NCBI RefSeq assembly: GCF_002729955.1
Contig: NZ_PBYA01000003.1
Location: 65,731-99,614, forward strand
Source: Salinisphaera sp.
GTDB taxonomy: Bacteria > Pseudomonadota > Gammaproteobacteria > Nevskiales > Salinisphaeraceae
Direction: 5' to 3'
DNA: 33,884 nucleotides
Shown here piece after piece: positions 25,517 to 33,884 of the stretch. Position 1 is the first letter of the stretch. Every line of letters starts with the position of its first letter. The notes beneath the pieces are model-generated. The model did no database searches, was not told where the DNA came from, and saw nothing but the letters and a program-made list of their open reading frames with translations. A program made the translations under genes and the position numbers.

Positions 25517-25982
25517 GTCGTTCAATGCCACCCGCGCTGCACTGGTCTGCGGCATCGCGGTGGCGCTTGTTTCGCTGACCGGGGCGGTGTTTCCGCCCGG
25601 GGCCTGGTACGAACAGCTCAACCAGCCCGCCGGCACGCCGCCCGATATCGCCTTCCCGATCGCCTGGACGCTGCTCTATATCGCCATGGCGGTGGCTGCG
25701 TGGCGCATCTGGCGTGCTGCCGGCATCGGCCGCGCGTTGGCGCTGTTCGCAGCCCAGCTGCTGCTCAACGCGCTATGGATGCCGGTGGCCTTCGGTGCCC
25801 ATGCCCTGGCCTGGGCGTTGCTCGTGATCGTCGCGCTCTGGCTGGTGCTGGCTGCCACGCTGGCAGCGTTCTGGCGTATCGACCGGTTTGCCGGCGTGCT
25901 GCTCGTGCCTTATCTGGCCTGGGTCAGCTATGCCGTCTATCTCAATGCCGGCCTGCTGTGGCTGAACTGGAACAGTCTGTAA
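25509..25982 (+). CDS. tspO: TspO/MBR family tryptophan-rich sensory protein
   Basis: A 157-aa inner- or outer-membrane protein with five helices. The family blocks are PPGAWYEQLNQPAGTPPDIAFPIAWTLLYIAMAVAAWRIW, LFAAQLLLNALWMPVAFG and LLVPYLAWVSYAVYLNAGLLWLN. TspO binds porphyrins and steroids and modulates tetrapyrrole-dependent or stress responses. Its place after cbiX fits a tetrapyrrole link. I chose ATG 25509, which overlaps the upstream gene by 8 bp; an in-frame GTG lies at 25500. Confidence 0.92.
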   Translation: MRESFNATRAALVCGIAVALVSLTGAVFPPGAWYEQLNQPAGTPPDIAFPIAWTLLYIAMAVAAWRIWRAAGIGRALALFAAQLLLNALWMPVAFGAHALAWALLVIVALWLVLAATLAAFWRIDRFAGVLLVPYLAWVSYAVYLNAGLLWLNWNSL

Positions 25983-26020
25983 CCCCTGATCGCGTCGGTT
26001 TATTCACCTAGGAGTTGTTC

Positions 26021-26839
26021 ATGGCCTTTGTCGACAAATACGGCCCCTGGGCTCTGATTACCGGCGCATCGGCCGGCATCGGCGCGGAGTTCGCCCGCCA
26101 GATCGCCGCAAAGGGCATCAACGTGGCCCTGGTCGCACGCCGCCGCGAGCGCCTGGAAGCACTGGGCGCGGAACTGGAGTCCGAATACGGCGTGCGTTCG
26201 TTGGCCATCGCGGCCGACCTGTGCGCCGACGATTTTCTGAGCACGATCACCGAAGCACTCGGCACCCGCCACGTCGGCCTGCTGGTCAACAATGCCGGCT
26301 CGGGCATGACCGGCGAATTCCTCGATCACGATCTGGACACCGAGCTGCAGATGCTCGCGCTGAACTGCCGCGCGCCGCTGGTACTGGCCCATCACTTCGG
26401 CCGGCGAATGCGCGACGATCGCCGCGGCGGCATCATCATGCTGGCCTCGGTGGCCGGCATCGTACCCACGCCGATGTTCTCCAACTACAGCGCCACCAAG
26501 GCCTGGAACCGCTTTCTGGGCGAAGGCCTGCACGAAGAGCTGGCCCGCGACGGGGTGGACGTCGTATCCCTCTGCCCGGGCCTGACCCAGAGCGAGTTCT
26601 TCGACCATGCCAACGTCGACCCCAGCAACTGGCCGGCGCCCATGCGGGCGACGATCATGAGCGCTCAGGACGTGGTCAAGGCCGCGCTGAAAGGGCTGGG
26701 CAAGCACTCGCAGGTGGTGCCCGGCCTGTCGTATCGCATGCTCATGCGCCTGTCGCGGCTGTCGCCCGGTTCGCTCACGCCGTGGATGATCGACCGCGTC
26801 ATGCGCCTGGCGCTGCCCAAGAGCGACAACGCACGCTAA
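26021..26839 (+). CDS. Short-chain dehydrogenase/reductase (classical SDR)
   Basis: A 272-aa NAD(P)-dependent oxidoreductase. The cofactor motif is TGASAGIG near residue 15, the structural motif is NNAGSG, the catalytic Ser lies in LASVAG and the Tyr-Lys pair in YSATK. VARRRERLEAL after the first beta-alpha-beta suggests NADP preference from the basic cluster. The C-terminal region (SCGLSYRMLMRLSRLSP-like, GLSYRMLMRLSRLSPGSLTPWMI) resembles DltE/YqjQ-type SDRs. AGGAG 6 bp upstream supports ATG 26021. It is 23 bp ahead of a second SDR gene. Substrate is unknown. Confidence 0.9.
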   Translation: MAFVDKYGPWALITGASAGIGAEFARQIAAKGINVALVARRRERLEALGAELESEYGVRSLAIAADLCADDFLSTITEALGTRHVGLLVNNAGSGMTGEFLDHDLDTELQMLALNCRAPLVLAHHFGRRMRDDRRGGIIMLASVAGIVPTPMFSNYSATKAWNRFLGEGLHEELARDGVDVVSLCPGLTQSEFFDHANVDPSNWPAPMRATIMSAQDVVKAALKGLGKHSQVVPGLSYRMLMRLSRLSPGSLTPWMIDRVMRLALPKSDNAR

Positions 26840-26862
26840 AAGCCGTCTAAAGGAGCCATCAC

Positions 26863-27741
26863 ATGGCCGATCTGAAGGACAAGACCCTGTTCATTTCCGG
26901 CGCCTCGCGGGGCATCGGTCTGGCGATCGCCGTGCGCGCGGCCGCCGACGGGGCCAACGTGGCCATTGCGGCCAAGACCGATACCCCGCATCCGAAGCTG
27001 CCGGGCACGATCCATACCGCGGCCGAACAAATCGAGGCTGCGGGCGGCAAGGCACTGCCGATCGTCTGCGATATCCGCGACGAGGATCAGGTTGAGGCCG
27101 CGGTGAAAAAGACCGCCGACCAGTTCGGCGGGATCGATATCTGCGTGAACAACGCCAGCGCGATCTCGCTGACCGGCACCGAAGAGACGCCGATGAAGCG
27201 CTACGATCTGATGAACCAGATCAATGCCCGCGGCACCTATCTGGTCAGCCAGAAATGCATTCCCTATCTGAAGGAATCGCAGAAGAAAGGCAACAACCCC
27301 CATGTGCTCATGCTCTCGCCGCCGCTGGACATGAAGCCGAAATGGTTCGGCCCGCATGTGGCCTACTCGATTGCCAAATACGGCATGAGCCTGTGCGTGC
27401 TTGGTATGGCCGAGGAATTTGCCGAAGACGGCATCGCATTCAACGCCCTGTGGCCGCGTACCGGCATCGCCACCGCCGCGATCAACCTCATCGGCGGCGA
27501 TGAGATGATGGCGCATTGTCGCAAGCCCGAGATCATGGCCGACGCCGCCCACATCATCCTGACCAAGAACAGCCGCGACTTCACCGGCCGGTTCTGCATG
27601 GACGACGTGCTGCTGCACGAACACGGCGTCAACGACTTCGACCAATACGCCGTCGACCCGAGCAAGGAACTCTGGCCCGATTTCTTCGTGCCGGACGACG
27701 TACCGCCGCCGCCCGGCTCCATGGGCAATCGCACCGACTGA
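26863..27741 (+). CDS. SDR family oxidoreductase, HSDL2-like
   Basis: A 292-aa SDR. TLFISGASRGIGLAIAVRAAADGANVAIAAKT followed by HPKLPGTIHTAAEQIEAAGGKALPIVCDIRDE is the long insert typical of the HSDL2 subgroup. The active site is YSIAK, with Ser in MLSPPLD. LWPRTGIATAAI and DFTGRFCMDD complete the subgroup pattern. HSDL2 proteins are linked to fatty-acid or sterol metabolism, but substrates are unproven. AAAGGAG precedes the ATG. It is in one operon with the upstream SDR. The C-terminal tail is Pro-rich and lacks the SCP2 domain of eukaryotic HSDL2. Confidence 0.9.
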   Translation: MADLKDKTLFISGASRGIGLAIAVRAAADGANVAIAAKTDTPHPKLPGTIHTAAEQIEAAGGKALPIVCDIRDEDQVEAAVKKTADQFGGIDICVNNASAISLTGTEETPMKRYDLMNQINARGTYLVSQKCIPYLKESQKKGNNPHVLMLSPPLDMKPKWFGPHVAYSIAKYGMSLCVLGMAEEFAEDGIAFNALWPRTGIATAAINLIGGDEMMAHCRKPEIMADAAHIILTKNSRDFTGRFCMDDVLLHEHGVNDFDQYAVDPSKELWPDFFVPDDVPPPPGSMGNRTD

Positions 27742-27803
27742 CCGGGCACGCCTCGCAAACAACACATAGCTTCTGCGCTGTTTGCCTTGGGTAAAATAGA
27801 GGC

Positions 27804-28298
27804 ATGACCGCTACGAAAAAACGCGATTACATTACCCGGTCCGGTTGGCAGCGACTGTCGGACGAACTGGATTATCTCTGGCGCGAAAAGCGCCCGCATG
27901 TGACCCGCGAACTATCGGCAGCGGCCGCTGAGGGTGATCGCTCGGAAAACGCCGAGTACATCTATCGCAAGAAGGAGCTGCGCGAGATCGATCGGCGGGT
28001 ACGCTATCTCGGCAAGCGCCTGGATGAGCTGACCGTGGTCGAGAGCACCCCGGACGATCCGGACAAGGTGTTCTTCGGCGCCTGGATCGACGTGGTGGAC
28101 GAGGATGACAGCCGCCATCGATACCGTATCGTCGGGGCTGACGAAACCGAGGCCGCCACGGGTGCCATCAGCCTGAATTCGCCGGTGGCCCGTGCGCTGA
28201 TCGGCAAGCGTCTTGGCGATATCGTGGATATCACGCTACCCCAGGGCCGGCGTGAACTCGAGATTCTGGCGATTCACTACGCCCCGCCCGCCGACTGA
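27804..28298 (+). CDS. greB: Transcript cleavage factor GreB
   Basis: A 164-aa factor that rescues backtracked RNA polymerase. The N-terminal coiled coil carries the acidic tip AAAEGDRSENAEYIYRKKELREIDRRVRYLGKRL (the DRSENAEY block with Asp and Glu reaches the active site). The YIYRKKELREIDRR segment distinguishes GreB from GreA. The C-terminal FKBP-like domain follows (ISLNSPVARALIGKRLGDIVDI). A possible -10 TAAAAT lies only 7 bp before the ATG at 27804, so the mRNA may have almost no leader, or the promoter lies elsewhere. Confidence 0.93.
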   Translation: MTATKKRDYITRSGWQRLSDELDYLWREKRPHVTRELSAAAAEGDRSENAEYIYRKKELREIDRRVRYLGKRLDELTVVESTPDDPDKVFFGAWIDVVDEDDSRHRYRIVGADETEAATGAISLNSPVARALIGKRLGDIVDITLPQGRRELEILAIHYAPPAD

Positions 28299-28335
28299 AC
28301 CACGCGGGCAGCCGTCGGTGTAGGATGCACCGATT

Positions 28336-29589
28336 ATGACCGGATTCTTTACCCTGGAAGCCGACAGCGTATTGCGCGATCGCGCCTTCATGCTGTTGCT
28401 GCTCGGCCGCGTGACCGCGACGCTGGCCACCCAGATTCAGTCGGTCGTGGTGGGCTGGCAGCTGTATGCCATGACCCGCGATCCGCTCACCCTGGGGTGG
28501 GTGGGCCTGGCCCAGTTTCTGCCCATGGCGCTGCTGGTTCTGCCCGCCGGCGATGCCGCCGATCGACTGCCGCGGCGATTGATTCTTACCGCGAGCTGGC
28601 TGGTTCAGGCGGTGGCAGGCGTATTGTTCCTCGTACTGACCCTGTCCGGTACCGAATCGCCGGTCGGTTTTTTTGCCGTTCTGGTGTTGTTCGGCATGGC
28701 CCGCGCGTTCGCCGGGCCGGGCATGCAGTCGCTGCTGCCGCAGGTGGTGGGCGAACGCCGCCTGCCCAAGGCGATCGCATGGAATTCGTCGGCGTTTCAG
28801 GTGGCGGTGATCGGCGGCCCGGCGCTGGGCGGCGGCGTGTATCTGGCCGGCCCGGCGTTTGCCTATGGCCTGTGTGCGGCGCTGTTTGCCAGCGCGGCAG
28901 TCGCGATCGCCTCGATCCAGCGGCGGCTGCCGGTTCGTGCCGATACCAGCCGGGCTAGTGCCTTTGCGCGTTTTACTGCGGGCATTGTCTATGTGCGCAC
29001 CCGGCCGATCATTCTGGGGGCGATCTCGCTGGATCTGTTTGCGGTGCTGCTGGGCGGCGCAACGGCCCTGCTACCGGTGTACGCGCACGAAATTCTGCAC
29101 GTGGGGCCGGCCGGACTCGGCCTGCTGCGCAGCGCGGTGGCGATCGGCGCGTTTTCGATGGGTATCTATCTGGGGCGTAACGCGCTCGAGCGACGGGCCG
29201 GCGCGATCATGTTCGCCGCCGTCGCGGTTTTCGGTGTAGCAACGATCGTGTTCGGCGTGTCGACGAGCTTCGTGCTCTCGTTCGTTGCGCTGATGGTGAT
29301 GGGCGCGGCGGACATGATCAGCGTGTTCGTGCGCTCGTCGTTGATCCAGCTCGCCACGCCGGATGCGATGCGGGGTCGGGTGAACGCGGTGAACATGCTG
29401 TTCATCGGCGCCTCCAATGAGCTCGGGGAATTCGAATCCGGCGTCACCGCGGCGTTGTTCGGCACCGTGGGCGCGGTGGTGCTCGGCGGTGTGGGCACGC
29501 TCGCCGTGGTCGGCATCTGGATGGCGCTGTTCCCCGCGCTGCGACGCGTGGACCGCTTGAACGATGTGGCGACCCGCGCGCCGGGCTAG
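28336..29589 (+). CDS. MFS transporter, EntS-like (MFS_3)
   Basis: A 417-aa major facilitator with about 12 hydrophobic helices. The N-terminal segment FMLLLLGRVTATLATQIQSVVVGWQLYAMTRDPLTLGWVGLAQFLPMALLVLPAGDAADRLPRRL holds the MFS loop 2-3 motif (GDAADRLPRR) typical of EntS/MFS_3 exporters. The family exports siderophores or drugs; no siderophore genes are nearby, so the substrate is unknown. It begins 37 bp after greB. Its stop TAG and the opposing HlyD-gene stop share the palindrome CTAG, so the two genes overlap by 4 bp tail to tail. Confidence 0.88.
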   Translation: MTGFFTLEADSVLRDRAFMLLLLGRVTATLATQIQSVVVGWQLYAMTRDPLTLGWVGLAQFLPMALLVLPAGDAADRLPRRLILTASWLVQAVAGVLFLVLTLSGTESPVGFFAVLVLFGMARAFAGPGMQSLLPQVVGERRLPKAIAWNSSAFQVAVIGGPALGGGVYLAGPAFAYGLCAALFASAAVAIASIQRRLPVRADTSRASAFARFTAGIVYVRTRPIILGAISLDLFAVLLGGATALLPVYAHEILHVGPAGLGLLRSAVAIGAFSMGIYLGRNALERRAGAIMFAAVAVFGVATIVFGVSTSFVLSFVALMVMGAADMISVFVRSSLIQLATPDAMRGRVNAVNMLFIGASNELGEFESGVTAALFGTVGAVVLGGVGTLAVVGIWMALFPALRRVDRLNDVATRAPG

Positions 29590-30599
29590 CCGCCCGCGCC
29601 GCGCCTGACCGGCGTATCGACGGGCTCGGCGAGCCCTTCGGCGCGGGCTTTTTCCAGCCTGGGCTCGGCCGCTGGCCTATCGCCGTTGTCGCTCGCCGAG
29701 GTCGAGCGCTGCGTATCTGCCTGCTCCGGGCGTACGTGCACGGTGGCCGACAGGCCGACGGTCAGTACGCGCATGTCCGGCCGGGAATTGAAGGCGATGG
29801 TCACCGGCACGCGTTGGGCCAGCCGCACCCACTGAAATACCGGATCGACGTTGGGCAGATTGCGCTCGCCGGGCGCGTTGTTGGCGACGGCGATACCGCG
29901 GCCGATGCTGGCCACGTGCCCGCGCAGCCGCTCGGGACTGGCCATGAGATCGATATCCACCGGATCGCCGATATCGATATGCGAGAGCTTGGTTTCCTCG
30001 AAATACGCGGTCACCCGAAAGGTGTCGGCGTTGACCAGCGTCATCATCGACTGGCCCTGGGTGGCATAGTCGCCTTCGTCGAGCAGCAGATGGGTAACAT
30101 AGCCGTCGACCGGCGAGCGCACCGTGGCCCAGTCCAGATCCTGTTTTGCCTGGGCAAGACGGGCCTCGGCCTGACTGACGGAAGCAGAAGCGGAGGCCGC
30201 TTCCGATTCGGCCTGCTGCAGGTCCTGGGTGGAGATACCGCCGCGCGGCAGGCGTTCCAGCCGGCGCGCGTTGCGCGTGGCAAAGCTTTCCTGGGCCTTG
30301 GCCTGCGCCAGTGCTGCCTTAGCTTCGGCGACCGCGTTTTCAAAACGTACCGGCTCGATCGCGAACAGCAGATCGCCCTTGTGCACATAGCTGTCGTCGG
30401 CCACGGCAACCCGACCCACGGTGCCCGAGACTTCCGGTGCAATATTGACCACGTTCGCCTGTACACGCGCATCCCGCGTCCACGGGGCATACACATAGTG
30501 CTGCCAGGCGAACCAGCCCAGCAGCACCGCGATCGCCACCACGGTTAGCGTAGCAATGACGCGCAGCGTGACCGCTAAAACTCGCTTCGAATTCGCCAT
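29586..30599 (-). CDS. HlyD/AaeA family efflux periplasmic adaptor
   Basis: A 337-aa membrane-fusion protein. One N-terminal helix (about 9-32) is followed by YAPWTRDARVQANVVNIAPEVSGTVGRVAVADDSYVHKGDLLFAIE (first lipoyl half), a helical hairpin (KAALAQAKAQESFATRNARRLERL to ARLAQAKQDLDWATVRSPVDGYV) and a beta-barrel domain. The C-terminal 40 residues are charged and low complexity. With the upstream DUF1656 and FUSC genes it forms an AaeAXB-like pump; relatives export aromatic carboxylic acids. The substrate is not determined. It is the last gene of the operon. Confidence 0.9.
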   Translation of the reverse strand: MANSKRVLAVTLRVIATLTVVAIAVLLGWFAWQHYVYAPWTRDARVQANVVNIAPEVSGTVGRVAVADDSYVHKGDLLFAIEPVRFENAVAEAKAALAQAKAQESFATRNARRLERLPRGGISTQDLQQAESEAASASASVSQAEARLAQAKQDLDWATVRSPVDGYVTHLLLDEGDYATQGQSMMTLVNADTFRVTAYFEETKLSHIDIGDPVDIDLMASPERLRGHVASIGRGIAVANNAPGERNLPNVDPVFQWVRLAQRVPVTIAFNSRPDMRVLTVGLSATVHVRPEQADTQRSTSASDNGDRPAAEPRLEKARAEGLAEPVDTPVRRGAGG

Positions 30600-30649
30600 T
30601 CAGGACAACCTTGGATAAACGTCGTTATACCGTGTCGGCCGACTCGTCT

Positions 30650-30853
30650 TCATGGCCCGAACACCAGCATGAGGCTGGCAAGCAGGATGATGAAAAACGC
30701 CGCACCGGCCAGGGCCGGATGCCAGAAGAGCCGGTGTGCGCGACTGCGCAGCAGCAGCGGTTGAATCAGTAGATAGATCAGGCCGGTCGCAGCGAGAAAC
30801 GCCAGAAACAGCGGCAGGTAAATGCCACCGAACGCAATCTGTTCAGACAACAC
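30650..30853 (-). CDS. DUF1656 (AaeX-like) small membrane protein, GTG or TTG start
   Basis: A 66-67-aa protein with two membrane helices: SEQIAFGGIYLPLFLAFLAATGLIYLLI and FWHPALAGAAFFIILLASLMLVF. The GGIYLPLF and FWHPAL motifs are typical of DUF1656, the small subunit found between FUSC and HlyD genes. There is no ATG: the start is GTG at 30853 or TTG at 30850, overlapping the end of the FUSC gene by 8-11 bp, which implies coupled translation. Confidence 0.86.
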   Translation of the reverse strand: MLSEQIAFGGIYLPLFLAFLAATGLIYLLIQPLLLRSRAHRLFWHPALAGAAFFIILLASLMLVFGP

Positions 30854-32954
30854 GGTCGGCCTCCCCCAGGCGAATGGCTGTGCCATCGGCATTCTCGCGC
30901 GCCAGGCCATAGTCGGCCAGCGCGGCGGCGACCAGCTCTGCGGCCACTGCGGCACGCACGCCGTGACGTAGTCGAAGCCGCGGGGTGAACGACAGCGCCT
31001 GGGTGAGCATCTGCCGAGCCAGCGCGTTGGTTCGCGTCTGCATGGCAAAGACATCCTTCACCGGCGGGTAGCCGTGGGCGAACATGCGCTCGAGTTCGGC
31101 CAGTTCGTCGTGCACGGCCTGTTGAATCTCCGGATCGAACTCGGCGCGCGTGGTCAATACGCGCAGCGAGCGGGCCTCGATGCCCATATTGACCGCCGAG
31201 AATGCCGCCTGGCGGGCGCTGACATGGGTGCGGCCCTGGTCGGCGGCTACCGGTAGTCGCAGCAGGCGGTCGTATACGCGTGTTTCAAAACGTTCTCGCG
31301 AGCCGGTGAACCCTTTCGCCAGCTCACCGAACATGCCGGCCAGGCGCTCACGCAACAGATCGCGCGGCGTGACCGGCAGGATGATCGCGAATGCCGCCAG
31401 CGCGAGAACCACGGCCAGTTCGGCGCCCATGAATGCCTCGGCAAAACTCACGAAATCCTGTCGCGCGCCGTTGGCCGGATTCACCAACAGCGCAAACTGC
31501 ACCAGGCTGATACGTCCGATCAGTGCCCATTGCGGCGTGGCCATGGCCAGGCTGGCCACGAACACGAAAGGCATCAGCACGACCATCAGCATCACGAAAC
31601 CGTTGACCGCGGGCAGCAAGGCGAAATTCGCGATGAATGCGGCCACCCCGGCACATAGCCCGCCGATTCCGAAGCCCTTGGCACCGCCCGCCGGGTCGTC
31701 GCCGAGAGCGAACAGGGTGGTGAGCACGGCCAGCAGCACCATCATGCCGCTTAGCGCCGGTTCGTCGTGGGTTGCCCAGATGGCGGCCCCCACCGCGATC
31801 GCGGTGGCTGCGCGCGCTGTGGTGCGCAACGATTCGCGCAGCGACACCGTGGTCGCGAACTCGGTGCGTCGCGGCGTGTTACGCGCGCTCTTCTTTTCCG
31901 CCAGCAGCAGGCCATGCTTGATGACGGCCGCGCGCATGCGGTTCGCGAGATCCAGCGCCCGTGTGATGATCACCCAGTCGACCAGCGAGCGTTTGCGATC
32001 GTTCTGTCGGTCGGCGCGCGCATTCATTAGGACCGCGTTATATGCCTTGCTGAAGGCCAGCTTGATCGACGAGGTGTCGTTCGGATCCTTTTCGAGCAGC
32101 GCCGCGGCCTCGTCGAGGCGTTGTAATGGCGTTCGGTCGATACGATCCCCGAACTTGCCCAGGTAGACCTGCAGCGAAGCCATCGCGCTGACCAGCGACA
32201 ACAGCTCGTAGTCGAGCCGGCGCGCCAGGCGGTCGTACTCGGCAAAGGCGGGCTCGTCATAGCGCGCGTATTGGCGGGTCTGTTCCAGCGCCAGCGTCTT
32301 GTTGACCAGTTCGTGGAGTTCCGGGTGCGGTGTGTTGGGATCGCCGGGGTCACCATGCTGGGCATCGCTCGCCTCAGGGTTGCGATCAATCCGGCGAAAC
32401 TGAGCACCCATGGCCTTGAGCGCATCGATCCGCGCGGCTCGGTATTTACGTGCCGTGATACCAGGCGCGAGCAACACGCTTACGAAAGCGGCGACCACGG
32501 CCGCAAGCGCGGTTTCGGCCGTACGCGCCACCGCCACCGAGAATACCGTCGACGGGTCTGACATCGCCCGGACGCCCACGATCATCGTGACATAGCCCGC
32601 CAGCACGAAGCCGTAGGACATATTGTTTCGAAACAGGCTCGCACAGAAGACCATCAACCCGACCCAGAGGACCAGGCTGGTGCAGAACAAGGTGTAGCTC
32701 TGAGCGAAAAGCGCGATCAGGGTGATCGATACGATGCCGGCAACAAACGTCCCGAGCAGGCGCGAAAACGCCCGCACCACCAGAAAGCCCGGCAGCGGCT
32801 GGATGAGGATCGCGACGTTGATGAACGCCCAGTAGGCGTTATCGAGCTGCAGCCAGAACGCGAGATAGAGCACCAACGCAACGGATATACAGCAACGAAT
32901 CGCGAACGACAGGTTTTCGGCGCTCGGCGCCAGTAGCCAGGCCAGTCGATTCAT
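30843..32954 (-). CDS. FUSC family transporter (AaeB-like)
   Basis: A 703-aa inner-membrane protein with two blocks of about six helices. Block one is residues 10-175 (CCISVALVLYLAFWLQLDNAYWAFINVAILIQPLPGFLVVRAFSRLLGTFVAGIVS, the FUSC signature) and block two about 385-545 (TAIAVGAAIWATHDEPALSGMMVLLAVLTTLFALGDDP). Each is followed by a soluble helical domain. In E. coli AaeB works with AaeA to export p-hydroxybenzoate. It heads a three-gene operon that begins about 320 bp downstream of the rRNA terminator. The substrate remains inferred. Confidence 0.89.
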   Translation of the reverse strand: MNRLAWLLAPSAENLSFAIRCCISVALVLYLAFWLQLDNAYWAFINVAILIQPLPGFLVVRAFSRLLGTFVAGIVSITLIALFAQSYTLFCTSLVLWVGLMVFCASLFRNNMSYGFVLAGYVTMIVGVRAMSDPSTVFSVAVARTAETALAAVVAAFVSVLLAPGITARKYRAARIDALKAMGAQFRRIDRNPEASDAQHGDPGDPNTPHPELHELVNKTLALEQTRQYARYDEPAFAEYDRLARRLDYELLSLVSAMASLQVYLGKFGDRIDRTPLQRLDEAAALLEKDPNDTSSIKLAFSKAYNAVLMNARADRQNDRKRSLVDWVIITRALDLANRMRAAVIKHGLLLAEKKSARNTPRRTEFATTVSLRESLRTTARAATAIAVGAAIWATHDEPALSGMMVLLAVLTTLFALGDDPAGGAKGFGIGGLCAGVAAFIANFALLPAVNGFVMLMVVLMPFVFVASLAMATPQWALIGRISLVQFALLVNPANGARQDFVSFAEAFMGAELAVVLALAAFAIILPVTPRDLLRERLAGMFGELAKGFTGSRERFETRVYDRLLRLPVAADQGRTHVSARQAAFSAVNMGIEARSLRVLTTRAEFDPEIQQAVHDELAELERMFAHGYPPVKDVFAMQTRTNALARQMLTQALSFTPRLRLRHGVRAAVAAELVAAALADYGLARENADGTAIRLGEADRVV

Positions 32955-33271
32955 CTATGTATTGTACAACCATATTGGCCACAGCCATAGCGCTGCGAGC
33001 TTGTCCTGTGCGGGTCGACCTTGGCGATTCGCTCGCTGGGGGAGTCGTGATGCCGCCGGCCGATTGTCGTCGTCGCGACACCGCCACAAGCCGCCCCGGC
33101 AAAACCACCACATGCCGGCGCGTAGATTTTGAGGCTGCCGAAATCCGCATCGCATGCGCTTTTGGGCAGACGACGTATGCGACACAAACTCTGAGCCTGA
33201 AAGGCCGGGCACGACTCGCGCGTTGGACAGTTCGAAACCGCCTACTCGAACGACGCGCAAACAACGGACAT
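32955..33271. other. Intergenic region without recognisable gene
   Basis: This 317-bp stretch lies between the FUSC start codon and the rRNA terminator. Open frames here have no family features and no good ribosome binding sites. It must hold the promoter of the minus-strand efflux operon. A TTGTACAA palindrome at about 32959-32966 lies 5-12 bp upstream of the FUSC start and might be a regulator site, but no regulator gene is adjacent. Confidence 0.5.
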
Positions 33272-33303
33272 AAAAAAAGCCCCGAGCTGATGCTCGGGGC
33301 TTT
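33272..33303 (-). terminator. Terminator of the rRNA operon
   Basis: A 9-bp perfect stem GCCCCGAGC/GCTCGGGGC (33279-33287, 33292-33300) with a TGAT loop. On the minus strand seven T follow. It lies about 13 bp past the 3' end of 5S rRNA. Confidence 0.93.
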
Positions 33304-33312
33304 CTATTAAGA

Positions 33313-33430
33313 GCCTGGCGGTGACCTACTCTCGCACGGGGAGACCCCGCACTACCATCGGCGCTGAGTAGTTTCACTTCCGAGTTCGGAATGGGATCGG
33401 GTGGTTCCTACTCGCTATGGCCGCCAGGCA
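33313..33430 (-). rRNA. rrf: 5S ribosomal RNA
   Basis: On the minus strand the sequence begins TGCCTGGCGGCCATAGCGAG and contains CCCGATCCCATTCCGAACTC and GAGAGTAGGTCACCGCCAGG, which are canonical gammaproteobacterial 5S segments. The terminal stem GCCTGGCGG/CCGCCAGGC pairs. Length is about 117 nt; the ends are accurate to a few bases. Confidence 0.95.
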
Positions 33431-33499
33431 AACTGGAAACAATCTATATGCAATCGAACACTGCTATGTATAGGCACGTAAAAGCGCTTGAGCGTTATA

Positions 33500-33884
<385 letters not shown>

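Noticed and set aside
27755-27785. Inverted repeat GCAAACA/TGTTTGC before greB as a terminator
   Set aside because: Arms of 7 bp with a 17-nt loop and no T tract; too weak to call.
32957-33310. 117-codon frame between the FUSC gene and 5S rRNA
   Set aside because: Ends inside the rRNA terminator, lacks a ribosome binding site and has no family features.

Overview
The window is a GC-rich, gene-dense stretch of a gammaproteobacterial chromosome. The evidence is the combination of rep, comM/yifB, ubiK, glnK-amtB, greB, ppk, mtgA, yheT, a cytochrome c5 and a 5S/23S rRNA end. I suspect a Salinisphaera-like or otherwise early-branching gammaproteobacterium, but that is only a guess. Most of the window is conserved housekeeping sequence. 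I see no prophage, CRISPR array, restriction or defence island, and no complete insertion sequence.

Layout. (1) 1-300: tRNA-Arg(CCG) on the minus strand. Its 3' end and terminator are duplicated 177 bp further left. (2) 435-4151: a membrane-anchored cytochrome c5, a divergent TetR/DUF1348 pair with two 18-bp operators between them, and rep helicase. (3) 4193-11124: a nitrogen block. A TorF-type outer-membrane porin with a sigma-54-like promoter is followed by comM and ubiK, then divergently by glnK-amtB with a sigma-54 promoter and an NtrC site, then by a second amtB and a second glnK. A 279-bp palindrome-rich element with perfect 16-bp terminal inverted repeats lies between amtB2 and glnK2. 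(4) 11171-12570: fetAB iron exporter. (5) 12591-17560, minus strand: a tight five-gene envelope operon (SYLF lipid-binding protein, mtgA, yheT hydrolase, glycosyltransferase, cardiolipin synthase-like PLD). (6) 17678-21045: ppk1 with a clear PHO box, divergent from phzF and a DUF423 protein. (7) 21071-24752: bcp peroxiredoxin and DUF4112, an SMP-30/strictosidine-synthase-like lactonase with an unknown partner, a 48-aa DUF3096 protein, and sufT. (8) 24852-25982: cbiX, a small membrane protein and tspO, behind a perfect FNR/ANR box shared with sufT. (9) 26021-29589: two short-chain dehydrogenases, greB and an MFS exporter. (10) 29586-32954, minus strand: an AaeAXB-type FUSC/DUF1656/HlyD efflux system. 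(11) 33272-33884: terminator, 5S rRNA and the 3' end of 23S rRNA, minus strand.

How the parts work together. The nitrogen block looks like one regulon: NtrC and RpoN would drive glnK-amtB and possibly the porin, and PII proteins gate the ammonium channels. The ppk PHO box implies phosphate-starvation control of polyphosphate synthesis. The FNR box implies oxygen-responsive control of tetrapyrrole (cbiX, tspO) or Fe-S (sufT) functions.

The least explained item is the 279-bp structured repeat at 10447-10725. A 37-bp relative of one of its ends (34/37 identical) lies at 24162-24198. Both copies begin exactly at the TAG stop codon of the upstream gene.
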